NCBI GenBank assembly: GCA_037384645.1 | Contig: JARRNT010000027.1 | Location: 1-24,095 of the forward strand | Direction: 5' to 3' | Length of the DNA: 24,095 nt | From: RI-92 sp037384645 | GTDB taxonomy: Bacteria > Pseudomonadota > Gammaproteobacteria > UBA6429 > Thiohalophilaceae | In this document: piece after piece, positions 1 through 7,723 of the stretch | Layout: each line of letters starts with the position of its first letter | Numbering within the stretch: the first letter of the stretch is position 1 | Program-made: the position numbers and the translations under genes | The notes under the pieces: model-generated | Told to the model about the DNA's origin: nothing | What the model saw: the letters and a program-made list of their open reading frames with translations, nothing else | Databases searched by the model: none

Positions 1-2
1 GT

Positions 3-572
3 ACAGGTACCGTGGGGTCCGCGAATATCTCTAACGTGGCCGTCGCCTGCAGCACCTTGAGTTACACCGTCAGCGGCACGATTAGTGGGCTTACGGGTAG
101 TGGCCTGGTGATCCTGAATAATGGCTCGCCGGTGACTGTCACGAATAATGCCTTCTCCGTTACCCTGCTCAGCGGCAGCACCTATGCTTTTACTGTCGGC
201 ACTCAGCCCAGCAGTCCGACACAACAATGCACCATCGCCAATGGCTCGGGTACCGTGGGGTCCGCGAACATTAGCAACGTAGCGGTCTCCTGCAGCACCA
301 CGACCACAACCGGCTCGGTGACGCTTAACTGGTCGGCACCGACGACCCGCGCGGACGGCACGGCAATCAGCCTGAGCGATATCAGTGGTTATATCCTGTA
401 TTACGGGACTTCGCCTACGACCACCAGCAGCAACGCCATTACCATCAACGATGGCAGCGCCACCCAATATACCCTCACGCTGCCCGCCGGCACCTATTAT
501 TTTGTCATCTGCGCCGTGGATTCCAATGGTATGCCGGGAGCGATGTCGACAGTATTGCAGAAGACACTATAA
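3..572 (+). CDS. C-terminal part of a large secreted repeat protein with Fn3-like end (5' partial)
   Basis: The frame is already open at the left edge (codons from base 3 read T-G-T-V-G-S-A-N), so the GTG at 12 is an internal codon and not a start. The visible part holds one complete copy and the start of the next of an 81-residue unit. Each unit opens with GTVGSANISNVAV, continues with a VSGTISGLTGSGLVI-type beta segment, and has spaced Cys residues. After the last unit a Thr-rich linker leads to an 85-residue Fn3-like domain (VTLNWSAPTTRADGT, SGYILYYGTSP, YYFVICAVDSNG) that ends the protein. This is the usual look of an extracellular beta-sandwich repeat protein of gammaproteobacteria. Partner and substrate are unknown. 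The gene ends 95 bases before the convergent nhaR-like gene. Confidence 0.85.
   Translation, partial: TGTVGSANISNVAVACSTLSYTVSGTISGLTGSGLVILNNGSPVTVTNNAFSVTLLSGSTYAFTVGTQPSSPTQQCTIANGSGTVGSANISNVAVSCSTTTTTGSVTLNWSAPTTRADGTAISLSDISGYILYYGTSPTTTSSNAITINDGSATQYTLTLPAGTYYFVICAVDSNGMPGAMSTVLQKTL
6..280 (+). repeat. 243-bp tandem protein-coding repeat
   Basis: The stretch starting GGTACCGTGGGGTCCGCGAA at base 6 recurs at base 249 almost unchanged, in the same frame, 243 bases (81 codons) apart. The second copy is cut short by the Thr linker that leads to the Fn3-like domain. Further copies probably lie upstream of the window. Confidence 0.8.
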
Positions 573-667
573 CTATCGTCATGATGGCATGTGCAATGAA
601 ACCAGGCGGGAGTGGTATGAGCTCATTCCGTTAACACTAATCGCTGTACGCTTCGCTGGCGGGCAAT

Positions 668-1558
668 TCAGACGAGTAAATCACGTGCGGTCTGGGTGAT
701 GGCAGCGACGGCCGGATGGGAGATGCGCCGTTCGGTGGAAATCGCGTAATAGGTTTCGCGTACTGCCTCCGTGCTGCCGATAATGCTGCCGTCAATCTGT
801 TGGGCGATTTCTTTGGCGATGACCGTCGGCGCAATGAAGACGCCCATGCCGGCCTGGCCAAAGGCACGCATCAGGGCGCTGTCATCGAATTCACCCACGA
901 TGCGTGGATGGATGTGTAACTTCTCCAGCCATGTTAACAGCGCGGAATGCAGCAGGTTGATGTCACTCGGGATCAACAGGGGCGCGCCTTCCAGGCTCTG
1001 GGGAAAGTTTTTGCGCAAGGGGCTGGCCAGTTCATGCGTGGCCAGGAAGCTGATGCCCGAATTCCCCAGGTTATGGTTATAGCCGGTCACGTTCAGTCGT
1101 TCCGGGATGGGCGCATCCGCAATCACCAGGTCCAGGCGATGCAGGGCCAGTTCCCCGAGCAGGCTGTCGAGGTCGTTTTCCTTGCAGATCATGCGCACCT
1201 GGGCGGGCAATTCCAGCGCCGGTGCCAGTAAGCGGGCGGTGATGGTTTTGGGTACGACGTCCGCCACCCCCACCCGGAACACCATGGGCCGTTCGGGGGG
1301 CAGGTTGCGCAAGACCGCTTCGAGCTCGCCGCCGAGGGCAAAAATGTCCTCCGCGTAGCTGAGCACCAGCCGCCCGGTTTCGGTCAGCTCCAGCTGCCGG
1401 CCCACTTTATTGAAAAGGGGCTCGCCGAGCTGATCTTCCAGCATGCTGATCTGGCCGCTGATGGTCTGTGGGGTCAGGTGCAGGCGTTCGCTGGCGCGCG
1501 CAATCCCGCCTTCTTTGGCCACCATCCAGAAATAGTGCAGATGTTTGTAGTTGATCAT
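668..1558 (-). CDS. nhaR: LysR-family transcriptional regulator, NhaR type
   Basis: LysR-type activator of about 296 aa. The winged helix-turn-helix is at the N-terminus (INYKHLHYFWMVAKEGGIA, then ASERLHLTPQTISGQISMLE), followed by a periplasmic-binding-like effector domain. The INYKHLHYFW opening is characteristic of NhaR, which in enterics senses Na+ and activates nhaA and other envelope genes. I chose the ATG at 1558 because NhaR proteins begin at M(I/N)YKHL; an in-frame ATG at 1597 would add 13 residues unlike the family. No Na+/H+ antiporter gene is beside it. It diverges from the HPF gene across 118 bases that contain TTCGA-type inverted repeats, which suggests autoregulation or control of the neighbour. 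The family call is firm; that the effector is Na+ is inference. Confidence 0.85.
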   Translation of the reverse strand: MINYKHLHYFWMVAKEGGIARASERLHLTPQTISGQISMLEDQLGEPLFNKVGRQLELTETGRLVLSYAEDIFALGGELEAVLRNLPPERPMVFRVGVADVVPKTITARLLAPALELPAQVRMICKENDLDSLLGELALHRLDLVIADAPIPERLNVTGYNHNLGNSGISFLATHELASPLRKNFPQSLEGAPLLIPSDINLLHSALLTWLEKLHIHPRIVGEFDDSALMRAFGQAGMGVFIAPTVIAKEIAQQIDGSIIGSTEAVRETYYAISTERRISHPAVAAITQTARDLLV

Positions 1559-1569
1559 GCCGGTCCAAC

Positions 1570-1625
1570 AGTTCGAAAAATACGAATAATATGTCAATTA
1601 TATTCGACTTTTTTTAAATGTCGAA
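1570..1625. promoter_or_regulatory. Candidate LysR-type operators between nhaR-like gene and HPF gene
   Basis: TTCGAC (1603-1608) and GTCGAA (1620-1625) form a perfect inverted repeat with an 11-base AT-rich spacer. A second, shorter inverted repeat, TTCG-N7-CGAA, lies at 1572-1586. Four copies of one half-site type in a 118-base divergent region next to a LysR gene fit an operator. No binding evidence exists here. Confidence 0.45.
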
Positions 1626-1676
1626 CATCCCTATGTTAGTTATCGCAGCATCGGAAAACCTATCAGGAGAGCGATT

Positions 1677-2042
1677 ATGCAGATTCAACTACAGGCACGT
1701 GATTTTCCGCTGACCGAAGCTCTGGTCGACTATGTCGAGCGCAGCATCAATTTCGAGTTAAGCAGCCGCTACGAGCAAATCCGCCGCATTGCCGTGCGTT
1801 TGTCCGAGGCGAAGGGGTCGCGCGGCCGCGTGGATAAACACTGTCAGATTCAGGTCAGCCTGCCACGCTGTCGGGATATTGTGATCGACGCGAGCGAACG
1901 GGATTTATATGTCGCCATCGAGCGCGCCATTCACCGCGCCGGGCGTACGGTCAATCGTCGCCTGAAACGGCAGTTTTTCAAGAAGCGCAAACTGTTTGTC
2001 CCGCACAAAGACAAACCGCTCGTATTACTGGGTAGTCACTAA
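1677..2042 (+). CDS. HPF/RaiA-family ribosome hibernation factor
   Basis: A 121-aa basic protein with the HPF/YfiA fold signature: MQIQLQARDFPLTEALVDYV at the start and the DLYVAIERAIHRAGRTVNRR segment in the second half. These proteins bind the 30S subunit at the mRNA/tRNA channel in stationary phase and stop translation, either as 70S monomers or within 100S dimers. It lacks the long C-terminal dimerisation domain, so it belongs to the short class, with an extra basic tail of about 20 residues (FFKKRKLF, then HKDKP). The ATG is preceded by AGGAG about 8 bases upstream. It stands 34 bases before yccA, in the same direction and probably in one transcript. The common enteric location beside rpoN is not seen here. 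HPF and RaiA cannot be told apart with confidence. Confidence 0.85.
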   Translation: MQIQLQARDFPLTEALVDYVERSINFELSSRYEQIRRIAVRLSEAKGSRGRVDKHCQIQVSLPRCRDIVIDASERDLYVAIERAIHRAGRTVNRRLKRQFFKKRKLFVPHKDKPLVLLGSH

Positions 2043-2076
2043 CGCGAAGACGCGTATGAACAAAGGAGATATATCG

Positions 2077-2748
2077 ATGAATATCAAACCCATGCCACAA
2101 GTGGCCACTGCGCCGGCGAGTGCGCTGGCGTCCAACAAGGTGTTACGCAACACCTATGCCCTGTTATCCATGACCTTGCTGTTCAGTGCGCTGACCGCAG
2201 GTATCAGCATGGCCCTCAAGCTGCCACACCCCGGGGTGCTGATTACCCTGGTCGGCTACTTCGGGCTGTTGTTTGCGACCACAAAGTTTCGTGACAGTGG
2301 TCTGGGCCTGGTCTTCGTGTTTGCGCTGACCGGCTTCATGGGTTACACCCTCGGCCCCATTCTCAACAGTTACCTGAGTCTGCCCAACGGTGGCCAGGTG
2401 GTGATGACCGCGTTCGGCGCAACCGGTGTGTTGTTTCTCGGCCTGTCGGGTTATGCCCTGACGACCAGGAAAGATTTCAGTTTCATGGGTGCGTTTTTGA
2501 CCGTAGGCATCATCGTGGCGTTTCTTGCCGGACTGGGCGGACTGTTTTTCGAGATGCCGGGCCTGTCACTGGCCGTGTCCGCCATGTTCGTGTTGCTGAT
2601 GGCCGGGCTGATCCTGTATGAAACCAGTAATATCATCCACGGTGGTGAAACCAATTACATCATGGCAACCGTGACCCTGTATGTCGCCGTATTCAACTTG
2701 TTTACCAGTCTGTTACACCTGCTGGGTTTTATGAGCAGTGAGGAATGA
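2077..2748 (+). CDS. yccA: Bax inhibitor-1 / YccA-family inner-membrane protein
   Basis: A 223-aa polytopic membrane protein. From memory it matches E. coli YccA closely: SNKVLRNTYALLS near residue 20, TGFMGYTLGPILNSYLS near 85-101, TTRKDFSF near 129 and ETSNIIHGGETNYI at 182-195. About seven membrane helices can be placed, at roughly 30-48, 53-69, 76-96, 112-128, 136-155, 163-181 and 196-217. YccA is a substrate and modulator of the FtsH protease and belongs to the TMBIM/BI-1 family. I chose the ATG at 2077 because it follows AAAGGAG at the right distance and matches the family N-terminus; upstream codons in this frame overlap the HPF gene. Transcription probably ends at the hairpin at 2820-2851. 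Confidence 0.92.
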   Translation: MNIKPMPQVATAPASALASNKVLRNTYALLSMTLLFSALTAGISMALKLPHPGVLITLVGYFGLLFATTKFRDSGLGLVFVFALTGFMGYTLGPILNSYLSLPNGGQVVMTAFGATGVLFLGLSGYALTTRKDFSFMGAFLTVGIIVAFLAGLGGLFFEMPGLSLAVSAMFVLLMAGLILYETSNIIHGGETNYIMATVTLYVAVFNLFTSLLHLLGFMSSEE

Positions 2749-2819
2749 CGTAGCGGTTGGATACGAATTTTATCGATCTCCCTCGCAAGGGCGCTACAGA
2801 TGATTGCCGCCCTCTTGTA

Positions 2820-2851
2820 CTCGAGGCCTTAAACAAGCCTCGAGTTTTTTT
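2820..2851 (+). terminator. Rho-independent terminator after yccA
   Basis: CTCGAGGC (2820-2827) pairs perfectly with GCCTCGAG (2837-2844) around a 9-base loop, followed at once by seven T residues (2845-2851). It lies 70 bases after the yccA stop. Confidence 0.9.
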
Positions 2852-2973
2852 ATGACGGATTTTGCGTCTGAACCTTAATGTTATAAAACAACTGTAAAGT
2901 ATTATCTCTAAAGAGAGTGTTAGGGTACGACTGTTATCCAAAATCTGCTGACAGCGAAATGCTTACTGCGTGG

Positions 2974-3007
2974 CCAGGTAACCTGGTCTCTGGACATGAA
3001 AGTCCAG
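2974..3007. repeat. Two adjacent short inverted repeats
   Basis: CCAGGT-A-ACCTGG (2974-2986) is a near-perfect palindrome with a one-base centre. CTGGAC-ATGAAA-GTCCAG (2990-3007) is a 6-bp stem with a 6-base loop, three bases further on. They share a CTGG/CCAG core. They could be an operator followed by a leader hairpin for the lipoprotein gene at 3094. No T-run follows. Confidence 0.4.
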
Positions 3008-3093
3008 TTTGACCTGGATCATTCACTTTTTCCTATTTTCTGAATATATAAGAAAGCATTAATTTATCCGCTGATATCCCTGGAGGTATCCTT

Positions 3094-4104
3094 ATGAGGG
3101 ATGCGATAACTATGCGTTTGTTTTCTCTTGCATTTTTCCTGCTTTTCCTGGGTGGTTGTGCGACGGGTACAGCGATGAAAGGGGAGTTGGAAAAAGCCAA
3201 AGCCGGCGAAAGCGTGGTTTTTGGTCATGTTGATGTCATCGTCGATGGTAAAAAGCAAGAGTGGGGTCAAGGCTGGACTGGCGCTGTGTATTGTAGTTTG
3301 ATCATTTTACCCGACGATAGCACTCATGCTGTATCAAACCGGATAAGTGATGATGGCATGTTCTATTTGTCACTGAAGCCGGGTAACTATCATTTGTTAG
3401 GTTTTCGTCTACAGCAAGGAACTCAACATAGAGTGGGGCGGATTGATGCCAGGTTTACTGTCCCTGATGGGTCGGCAGCCGTTTATATTGGAAATATCAC
3501 GATTGATATGAAACGTGGATACTATCGTACCAGGGTCGTGAATAATATGTTGGAGCCAGCGAAAGCTTATAAGTCGAAATATCCAGGCCGTACCGGAACG
3601 ATAGCGACTAGCCTGATCCAGTTGACCACCCGTATCGGGAATTATTCACGCATAGCAGGTGTTTGCAATTCACGCTGGGGAGTGGATTGTAAGGGTGATT
3701 TCAAGGGTGTTACGCCAGTTACACCTGCAGGAAAGGTTACAAATTACCCGGAAACTGACAGCCTCACCCCGACATTTAGCTGGAAACCAGTCACAGGCAA
3801 AGGTGTTAGCTATGATCTCATTATCTTTGAAGCAGCCACTTACCGTTATCCAGGTGGTTCTGGCCTGTCGCCTGAGCAAACGATGAAAGGGCGCATGGTT
3901 CTCTATAAGGAAAATATCAGGAATGCCAGTTATAAACTGCAGACAGCATTGAAACCCAAGACCAGATACTTCTGGTCTGTACGTTTTCGCGATCAGGCAC
4001 ATAATCTTGTTTCGGGATGGTCGACCTATAGCCATATTACGTTTATTCCATTCATATATATGAGTTCTGGCTATGGAGCGTGGTTTACCTTTCGTACACC
4101 ATGA
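3094..4104 (+). CDS. Outer-membrane-type lipoprotein with C-terminal Fn3-like domain
   Basis: A 336-aa protein of no family I can name. A signal peptide ends in the lipobox FLGGC (Cys22), and the next residue is Ala, which in gammaproteobacteria favours Lol transport to the outer membrane. Residues 40-150 look like a beta-rich domain (FGHVDVIVDGK, then ISDDGMFYLSLKPGNYHLLGF), similar to carboxypeptidase-regulatory-like folds. Residues 215-336 resemble an Fn3-type sandwich (LTPTFSWKPVTGKGVSYDL, LKPKTRYFWSVRFRD). The ATG at 3094 is supported by GGAGG (3082-3086) seven bases upstream; the ATG at 3112 is the alternative. The gene looks more AT-rich than its neighbours and sits alone between a terminator and a convergent gene, so it may be an accessory acquisition. 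Confidence 0.8.
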   Translation: MRDAITMRLFSLAFFLLFLGGCATGTAMKGELEKAKAGESVVFGHVDVIVDGKKQEWGQGWTGAVYCSLIILPDDSTHAVSNRISDDGMFYLSLKPGNYHLLGFRLQQGTQHRVGRIDARFTVPDGSAAVYIGNITIDMKRGYYRTRVVNNMLEPAKAYKSKYPGRTGTIATSLIQLTTRIGNYSRIAGVCNSRWGVDCKGDFKGVTPVTPAGKVTNYPETDSLTPTFSWKPVTGKGVSYDLIIFEAATYRYPGGSGLSPEQTMKGRMVLYKENIRNASYKLQTALKPKTRYFWSVRFRDQAHNLVSGWSTYSHITFIPFIYMSSGYGAWFTFRTP

Positions 4105-4259
4105 ATGCGATAAGATGGTTTCGAAAGGGTGGGTCTCCAAAAATGGAATTACCCGTTGCATTAGAGGAGGCATAACAGGTGCAAGAGACTGTCCAAAAGT
4201 CCTGGCGTATGGAAGTTCCGTACACTAAACTTGTTGCGTTTGCTATGCTGGTTTTTATC

Positions 4260-6293
4260 TCAGTTTGCCAGCAGCTTTTCAAAATCCGTCGCTGATACCG
4301 GCCTGGAGAACAAATAGCCCTGGGCATAATCGCATCCGGCATCGGTCAATATTTTGCGTTGTGCTTCGGTTTCAATCCCTTCTGCAATTACCCGCAGCCC
4401 CAGCTTGTGCGCCATCACGATAATCGCTTCACATAGCACCACGTCGTTGTTATCGATTGAAAGATTTTTGATGAAGGATTGATCTATCTTGAGATAATCT
4501 ATGTCGAACTTTTTCAGGTAAGAAAGGGAGGAATAACCGGTGCCGAAATCATCCAATGCTACCTGGATGCCGGAGTCGCGAAACTCAAGCAGTAATTCAC
4601 TGACGCCGGTATTTTCAGCTTTCAGTAGCATGTTTTCGGTAATCTCGAAGACAATGCTTTTTCCCGCCTGTTCCATGTCGCGCATATAGTTAAGGTGGCG
4701 CAGATGGTTCCTTTTGTAATAATCCTGAAATTCAATGGGAGAACGGTTTACGCTAATTTGAAAATCCTGGTTGAAGAGGCGTTGCCATAACCTGGCCTGT
4801 TGCACTGCCTGTTGAAATACAAAATATCCGATATCAATGACCAATCCGGTATCTTCCGCCAGTGGTATGAATTCAGCCGGGTTGACCAGGCCCCGTTCCG
4901 GATGGTGCCAGCGGATGAGCGCTTCGGCCTTATTTATACTTCCCGTAGCTAACTCTACGATAGGCTGGTAGAAGACTTCGAACTGTTTGTTAGTGGCCAG
5001 TGCTTCACGCAGTTCATTGGTCAACTTGAAACGATTCCTGGCTTCTTCCTGCAAGTGCTGGGTGAAGTAACTGAAGCGATTACGACCAAGTTGTTTGGAG
5101 AGATACATCGCCTGATCAGCATTCTTCAGCACGGTATCAACATCACTGGCGTCAACGGGATACAAGGTAATGCCGATACTGGCTGAGATATAAGTCATGT
5201 TATCACTCAGAGTAAAAGGCTCGGTCAGGCGACTGATGATTTTCTGCGCGATGTTATCTGCGTGGTTTGTTTCGGTAAGTTGCGGTAGCAGTACGGTAAA
5301 TTCATCTCCCCCTAAACGGGCCACCGTGTCTGTTTCTCGCACACAGTTGGCTATGCGACTCGCTGCCTCTTTCAGCAGGATATCACCCTGGTCATGCCCC
5401 AGGGCGTCGTTCACTTCCTTGAAGTCGTCGAGATCGATCAATAATACGGCGAGCGGCAGGCTGGAACGTTGTGATTTTAATATTTCCTGCTCCAGCCTGT
5501 CGTGGAACATGCGGCGGTTAGGTAAGGAGGTTAAGCTGTCAAAGTTGGCATGTCTCCAGATCAATTCTTCGGTCTTCTTCCGCTCGGTAATGTCCTGGGC
5601 ATAAACGCAATTCAACTCCTTGCCCTGGAAATATAAATTGTTTAATTTTATTTCTACCGGGAATGTGTACCCATTTTTGCAGCGATGCCTTGTTTCGAAT
5701 GTCATCGAGCCGCGGCGTTTGAATTCTTCCCAGCTTTCAGGCCAATCCTCAGCCGAAAAATCCGGGTCAATATCATGGATTTTCATGGAAAGTAACTCTT
5801 CCATCGAATATCCGAGCTTTCTGCACATGGCCTCGTTCGCGTAGACAATTCTTGCGTCTTTATCGACCCAGTGAACGGCATCCACGAGATGATCAATGGA
5901 ATATTTCATAAGTTCCAGCGCATCTTGCTCCTGTTTACGCCGGGTAATGTCACGGCTCGAGGCAAAAAAGAAAACTTCGCCATCGATGACTGCGCCAGTG
6001 GAGTGGATTTCGACGTTGATGAGGGTGCCGTCCTTGCGTTTGTGGATTGTGTCGAACCGTGCGCTTTGGCCAACGAGTTGATTGAGAATCTTTAATAACT
6101 CCTGCTTTGACCACTGTGCATTCAAATCCGAGATATTTAGCTGCTGAAGTTCATCCTGGGTGTAACCCAGCATCTGGCTGAACGAGGGGTTTACTTCCAG
6201 AATGTTGCCCTGAATATCCATGACAAGAATGCCGTCGTGGACATTATTCATCAACGTCTGATACTGCTGCCACTTGTGAGCTGATTTCGCCAT
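4260..6293 (-). CDS. PAS-PAS-GGDEF-EAL cyclic-di-GMP turnover protein
   Basis: A 677-aa protein with no obvious membrane helix. The order is PAS (about 12-118), PAS with PAC end (about 128-235), GGDEF (about 250-412) and EAL (about 422-672). The cyclase motif RLGGDEF (326-332) is intact and the product-inhibition RxxD site (RETD, 319-322) stands five residues before GGDEF. The phosphodiesterase part keeps EAL (457-459), the Asn in SVNRS, the Glu in EITEN, DDFGTG (581-586), Lys602 in LKIDQSF and AEGIE. Both activities are therefore plausible, with the PAS domains as sensors. Between Asn and Glu the usual NLSPxQF is NRSPIEF, a mild departure. No good ribosome site precedes the ATG at 6293, so the start is less sure than the domains. 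It is transcribed alone. Confidence 0.93.
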   Translation of the reverse strand: MAKSAHKWQQYQTLMNNVHDGILVMDIQGNILEVNPSFSQMLGYTQDELQQLNISDLNAQWSKQELLKILNQLVGQSARFDTIHKRKDGTLINVEIHSTGAVIDGEVFFFASSRDITRRKQEQDALELMKYSIDHLVDAVHWVDKDARIVYANEAMCRKLGYSMEELLSMKIHDIDPDFSAEDWPESWEEFKRRGSMTFETRHRCKNGYTFPVEIKLNNLYFQGKELNCVYAQDITERKKTEELIWRHANFDSLTSLPNRRMFHDRLEQEILKSQRSSLPLAVLLIDLDDFKEVNDALGHDQGDILLKEAASRIANCVRETDTVARLGGDEFTVLLPQLTETNHADNIAQKIISRLTEPFTLSDNMTYISASIGITLYPVDASDVDTVLKNADQAMYLSKQLGRNRFSYFTQHLQEEARNRFKLTNELREALATNKQFEVFYQPIVELATGSINKAEALIRWHHPERGLVNPAEFIPLAEDTGLVIDIGYFVFQQAVQQARLWQRLFNQDFQISVNRSPIEFQDYYKRNHLRHLNYMRDMEQAGKSIVFEITENMLLKAENTGVSELLLEFRDSGIQVALDDFGTGYSSLSYLKKFDIDYLKIDQSFIKNLSIDNNDVVLCEAIIVMAHKLGLRVIAEGIETEAQRKILTDAGCDYAQGYLFSRPVSATDFEKLLAN

Positions 6294-6679
6294 TAATAAA
6301 ACTGGGTATATAGATGCGCCATCATATTTATCTTAAGTATTAATGCAGGGTTGATTAAATTCCAGATAACTGAGCAAATATCCCGGCTGCCTGCAGTAGT
6401 GTTAGTCTCGGTCCTGCGACTATACCGACAATGGTGAATGGCGACAATCGTGCCGCCTGGTTGAGGGTAATGACCGCCAGGCTATCTCCAGGAGACGTGA
6501 TACCGGCTCAGACCTGAATTCGAACTGGCCTTACGCATGACATGCGAGGAGGCAGGCTGCTGTGATCAACACAGATTATTACCTTCATACTATTAAAACA
6601 GGTTGTTCACTATTATTCCCGTTGACCGGAATATCGTACAGCTCCACTATTACAGAGAAAACTTTGTGATTTATCATCG
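6294..6679. other. Intergenic leader upstream of the GGDEF-EAL gene
   Basis: This 386-base gap separates the GGDEF-EAL start from the end of the LysR gene, both on the minus strand. I see no coding frame of note. A palindrome CGCATG-A-CATGCG lies at 6534-6546. I found no match to the conserved parts of c-di-GMP riboswitches and no clear terminator. Confidence 0.4.
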
Positions 6680-7597
6680 TCAGCTATTTTCCAGACTCCA
6701 GTATGGTGTCGGCCCGAAATACTCCACCAGGAAATCGATGAAGCTGCGTACTTTGGGCGGCAGGAATTGCCGATTCGGGTAGACGGCATACAGGGAAAAT
6801 TCCTCGGCCTTCCAGTCCTTGAGAATATGGACCAGGCGCTTTCGCTTGATGTGCTCGCCCACGAGAAAGTCCGGTTCATAGAGGATGCCTAATCCTGCCA
6901 GCGCGGCATTAGCCAGGACCTTGCCTTCATTCACGTGAAAATTACCCTTAACCTGTACAACCTGTTCCACGCCGTCGCGGTAAAAGCGCCATCTGTTGCG
7001 GTACGTTGAGGAGGAGTAGAACAGGCAGTTGTGTTCGGTCAGTTCTTCAGGTGTTTGCGGTGTGCCGTGTGCCTTGAGATACGCGGGCGAGGCACAGACG
7101 GCGATGTTGATCGGGCCAAGCCGGCGGGCAATCAGTCCGGGCGAAAGCTGGTTGGCGACACGGATGGCAAGGTCATAACCTTCGTCGACCATGTCTACCA
7201 TGCGTTCATTATTAATGAGGTCGATCTCGACCTTGGGGTAGCGCCGCAGGTAGGCCACGATGGCGTGATCCAGATGATCGATGGAGAAGCCGGTGGAGGA
7301 ACTGATGCGCAGGACACCACGCGGGTCTGCCGTCCCCTGGGTTGCGGACCACTCGGCGTCTTCAATGGAGGCCAGGATCTGCGTGGCGCGCTGGTAATAA
7401 TCTGTGCCTTCCTCGGTTAACGATTGTTTGCGTGTGGTGCGGTGCAACAGGCGTACCCCCAGGTGGTTTTCAAGCTGGGCCACGTAGCGGGTGGTCATGC
7501 CGCGCGACAGGTTGAGCCGGTCGGCCGCGGCGGCAAAGCTGCCGCAGTCCACCACGGTCGTAAACACCCGCATTGCTGTGACCAGGTCAATCGCCAT
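6680..7597 (-). CDS. LysR-family transcriptional regulator (CrgA-like subgroup)
   Basis: A 305-aa LysR regulator. The HTH domain spans about 1-63 (AMRVFTTVVDCGSFAAAADR, then LVRLLHRTTRK-like wing, read here as GVRLLHRTTRKQSLTEEG). The effector domain has the pattern of the large CrgA/DsdC-like group common in proteobacteria (GVLRISSSTGF, LAIRVANQLSPGLIARRL, ALAGLGILYEPDFLV). Ligand is unknown. It diverges from the cupin-GST-sulfotransferase operon over 126 bases, the classic arrangement in which a LysR protein controls the neighbour and itself. Its own ATG has no clear Shine-Dalgarno, and a TTTACT-AAA-AGTAAA palindrome lies only six bases upstream of it, so autorepression is likely. Confidence 0.9.
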   Translation of the reverse strand: MAIDLVTAMRVFTTVVDCGSFAAAADRLNLSRGMTTRYVAQLENHLGVRLLHRTTRKQSLTEEGTDYYQRATQILASIEDAEWSATQGTADPRGVLRISSSTGFSIDHLDHAIVAYLRRYPKVEIDLINNERMVDMVDEGYDLAIRVANQLSPGLIARRLGPINIAVCASPAYLKAHGTPQTPEELTEHNCLFYSSSTYRNRWRFYRDGVEQVVQVKGNFHVNEGKVLANAALAGLGILYEPDFLVGEHIKRKRLVHILKDWKAEEFSLYAVYPNRQFLPPKVRSFIDFLVEYFGPTPYWSLENS

Positions 7598-7602
7598 AAT
7601 TG

Positions 7603-7649
7603 TTTACTAAAAGTAAATAGTAAATTGAATTATCGCCCGTTTATTTACT
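7603..7649. promoter_or_regulatory. Candidate LysR operator cluster (TTTACT half-sites)
   Basis: TTTACT (7603-7608) and AGTAAA (7612-7617) form a perfect inverted repeat with a 3-base centre. AGTAAA recurs at 7619-7624 and TTTACT at 7644-7649. Four exact half-sites in 47 bases between divergent LysR and cupin genes make a strong operator candidate, though binding is inferred. Confidence 0.6.
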
Positions 7650-7723
7650 GTTTGGCAAATGCTTTGATTAGTCCATGGACTGCGAATTGGCGTGGCCATG
7701 AATCCAACCAGGAGCAGCAGCAC

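Larger units (their letters stand above)
2749..3093. other. Intergenic region: terminator, two hairpins and leader of lipoprotein gene
   Basis: This 345-base gap holds the yccA terminator (2820-2851), AT-rich sequence, two short hairpins (2974-3007) and a possible promoter. TTGACC at 3009-3014 could be a -35 box, with CTATTT/TATTTT about 18 bases downstream as a weak -10. No gene is supported on either strand. Confidence 0.5.

Noticed and set aside
12..572. GTG at base 12 as a true start
   Set aside because: The codons before it are in frame with the repeat unit, and the same GTG position recurs inside the second copy. The gene continues to the left of the window.
4105..4259. Possible terminator between the convergent lipoprotein and GGDEF-EAL genes
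   Set aside because: I could not find a stem of more than a few pairs followed by a T-run in either direction.
6294..6679. Cyclic-di-GMP riboswitch before the GGDEF-EAL gene
   Set aside because: I looked on the minus strand for the conserved GEMM segments and found none. Only a short palindrome is present.
7031..7420. 129-codon plus-strand frame opposite the second LysR gene
   Set aside because: It is antisense to a clear LysR coding region and its product has no family features.
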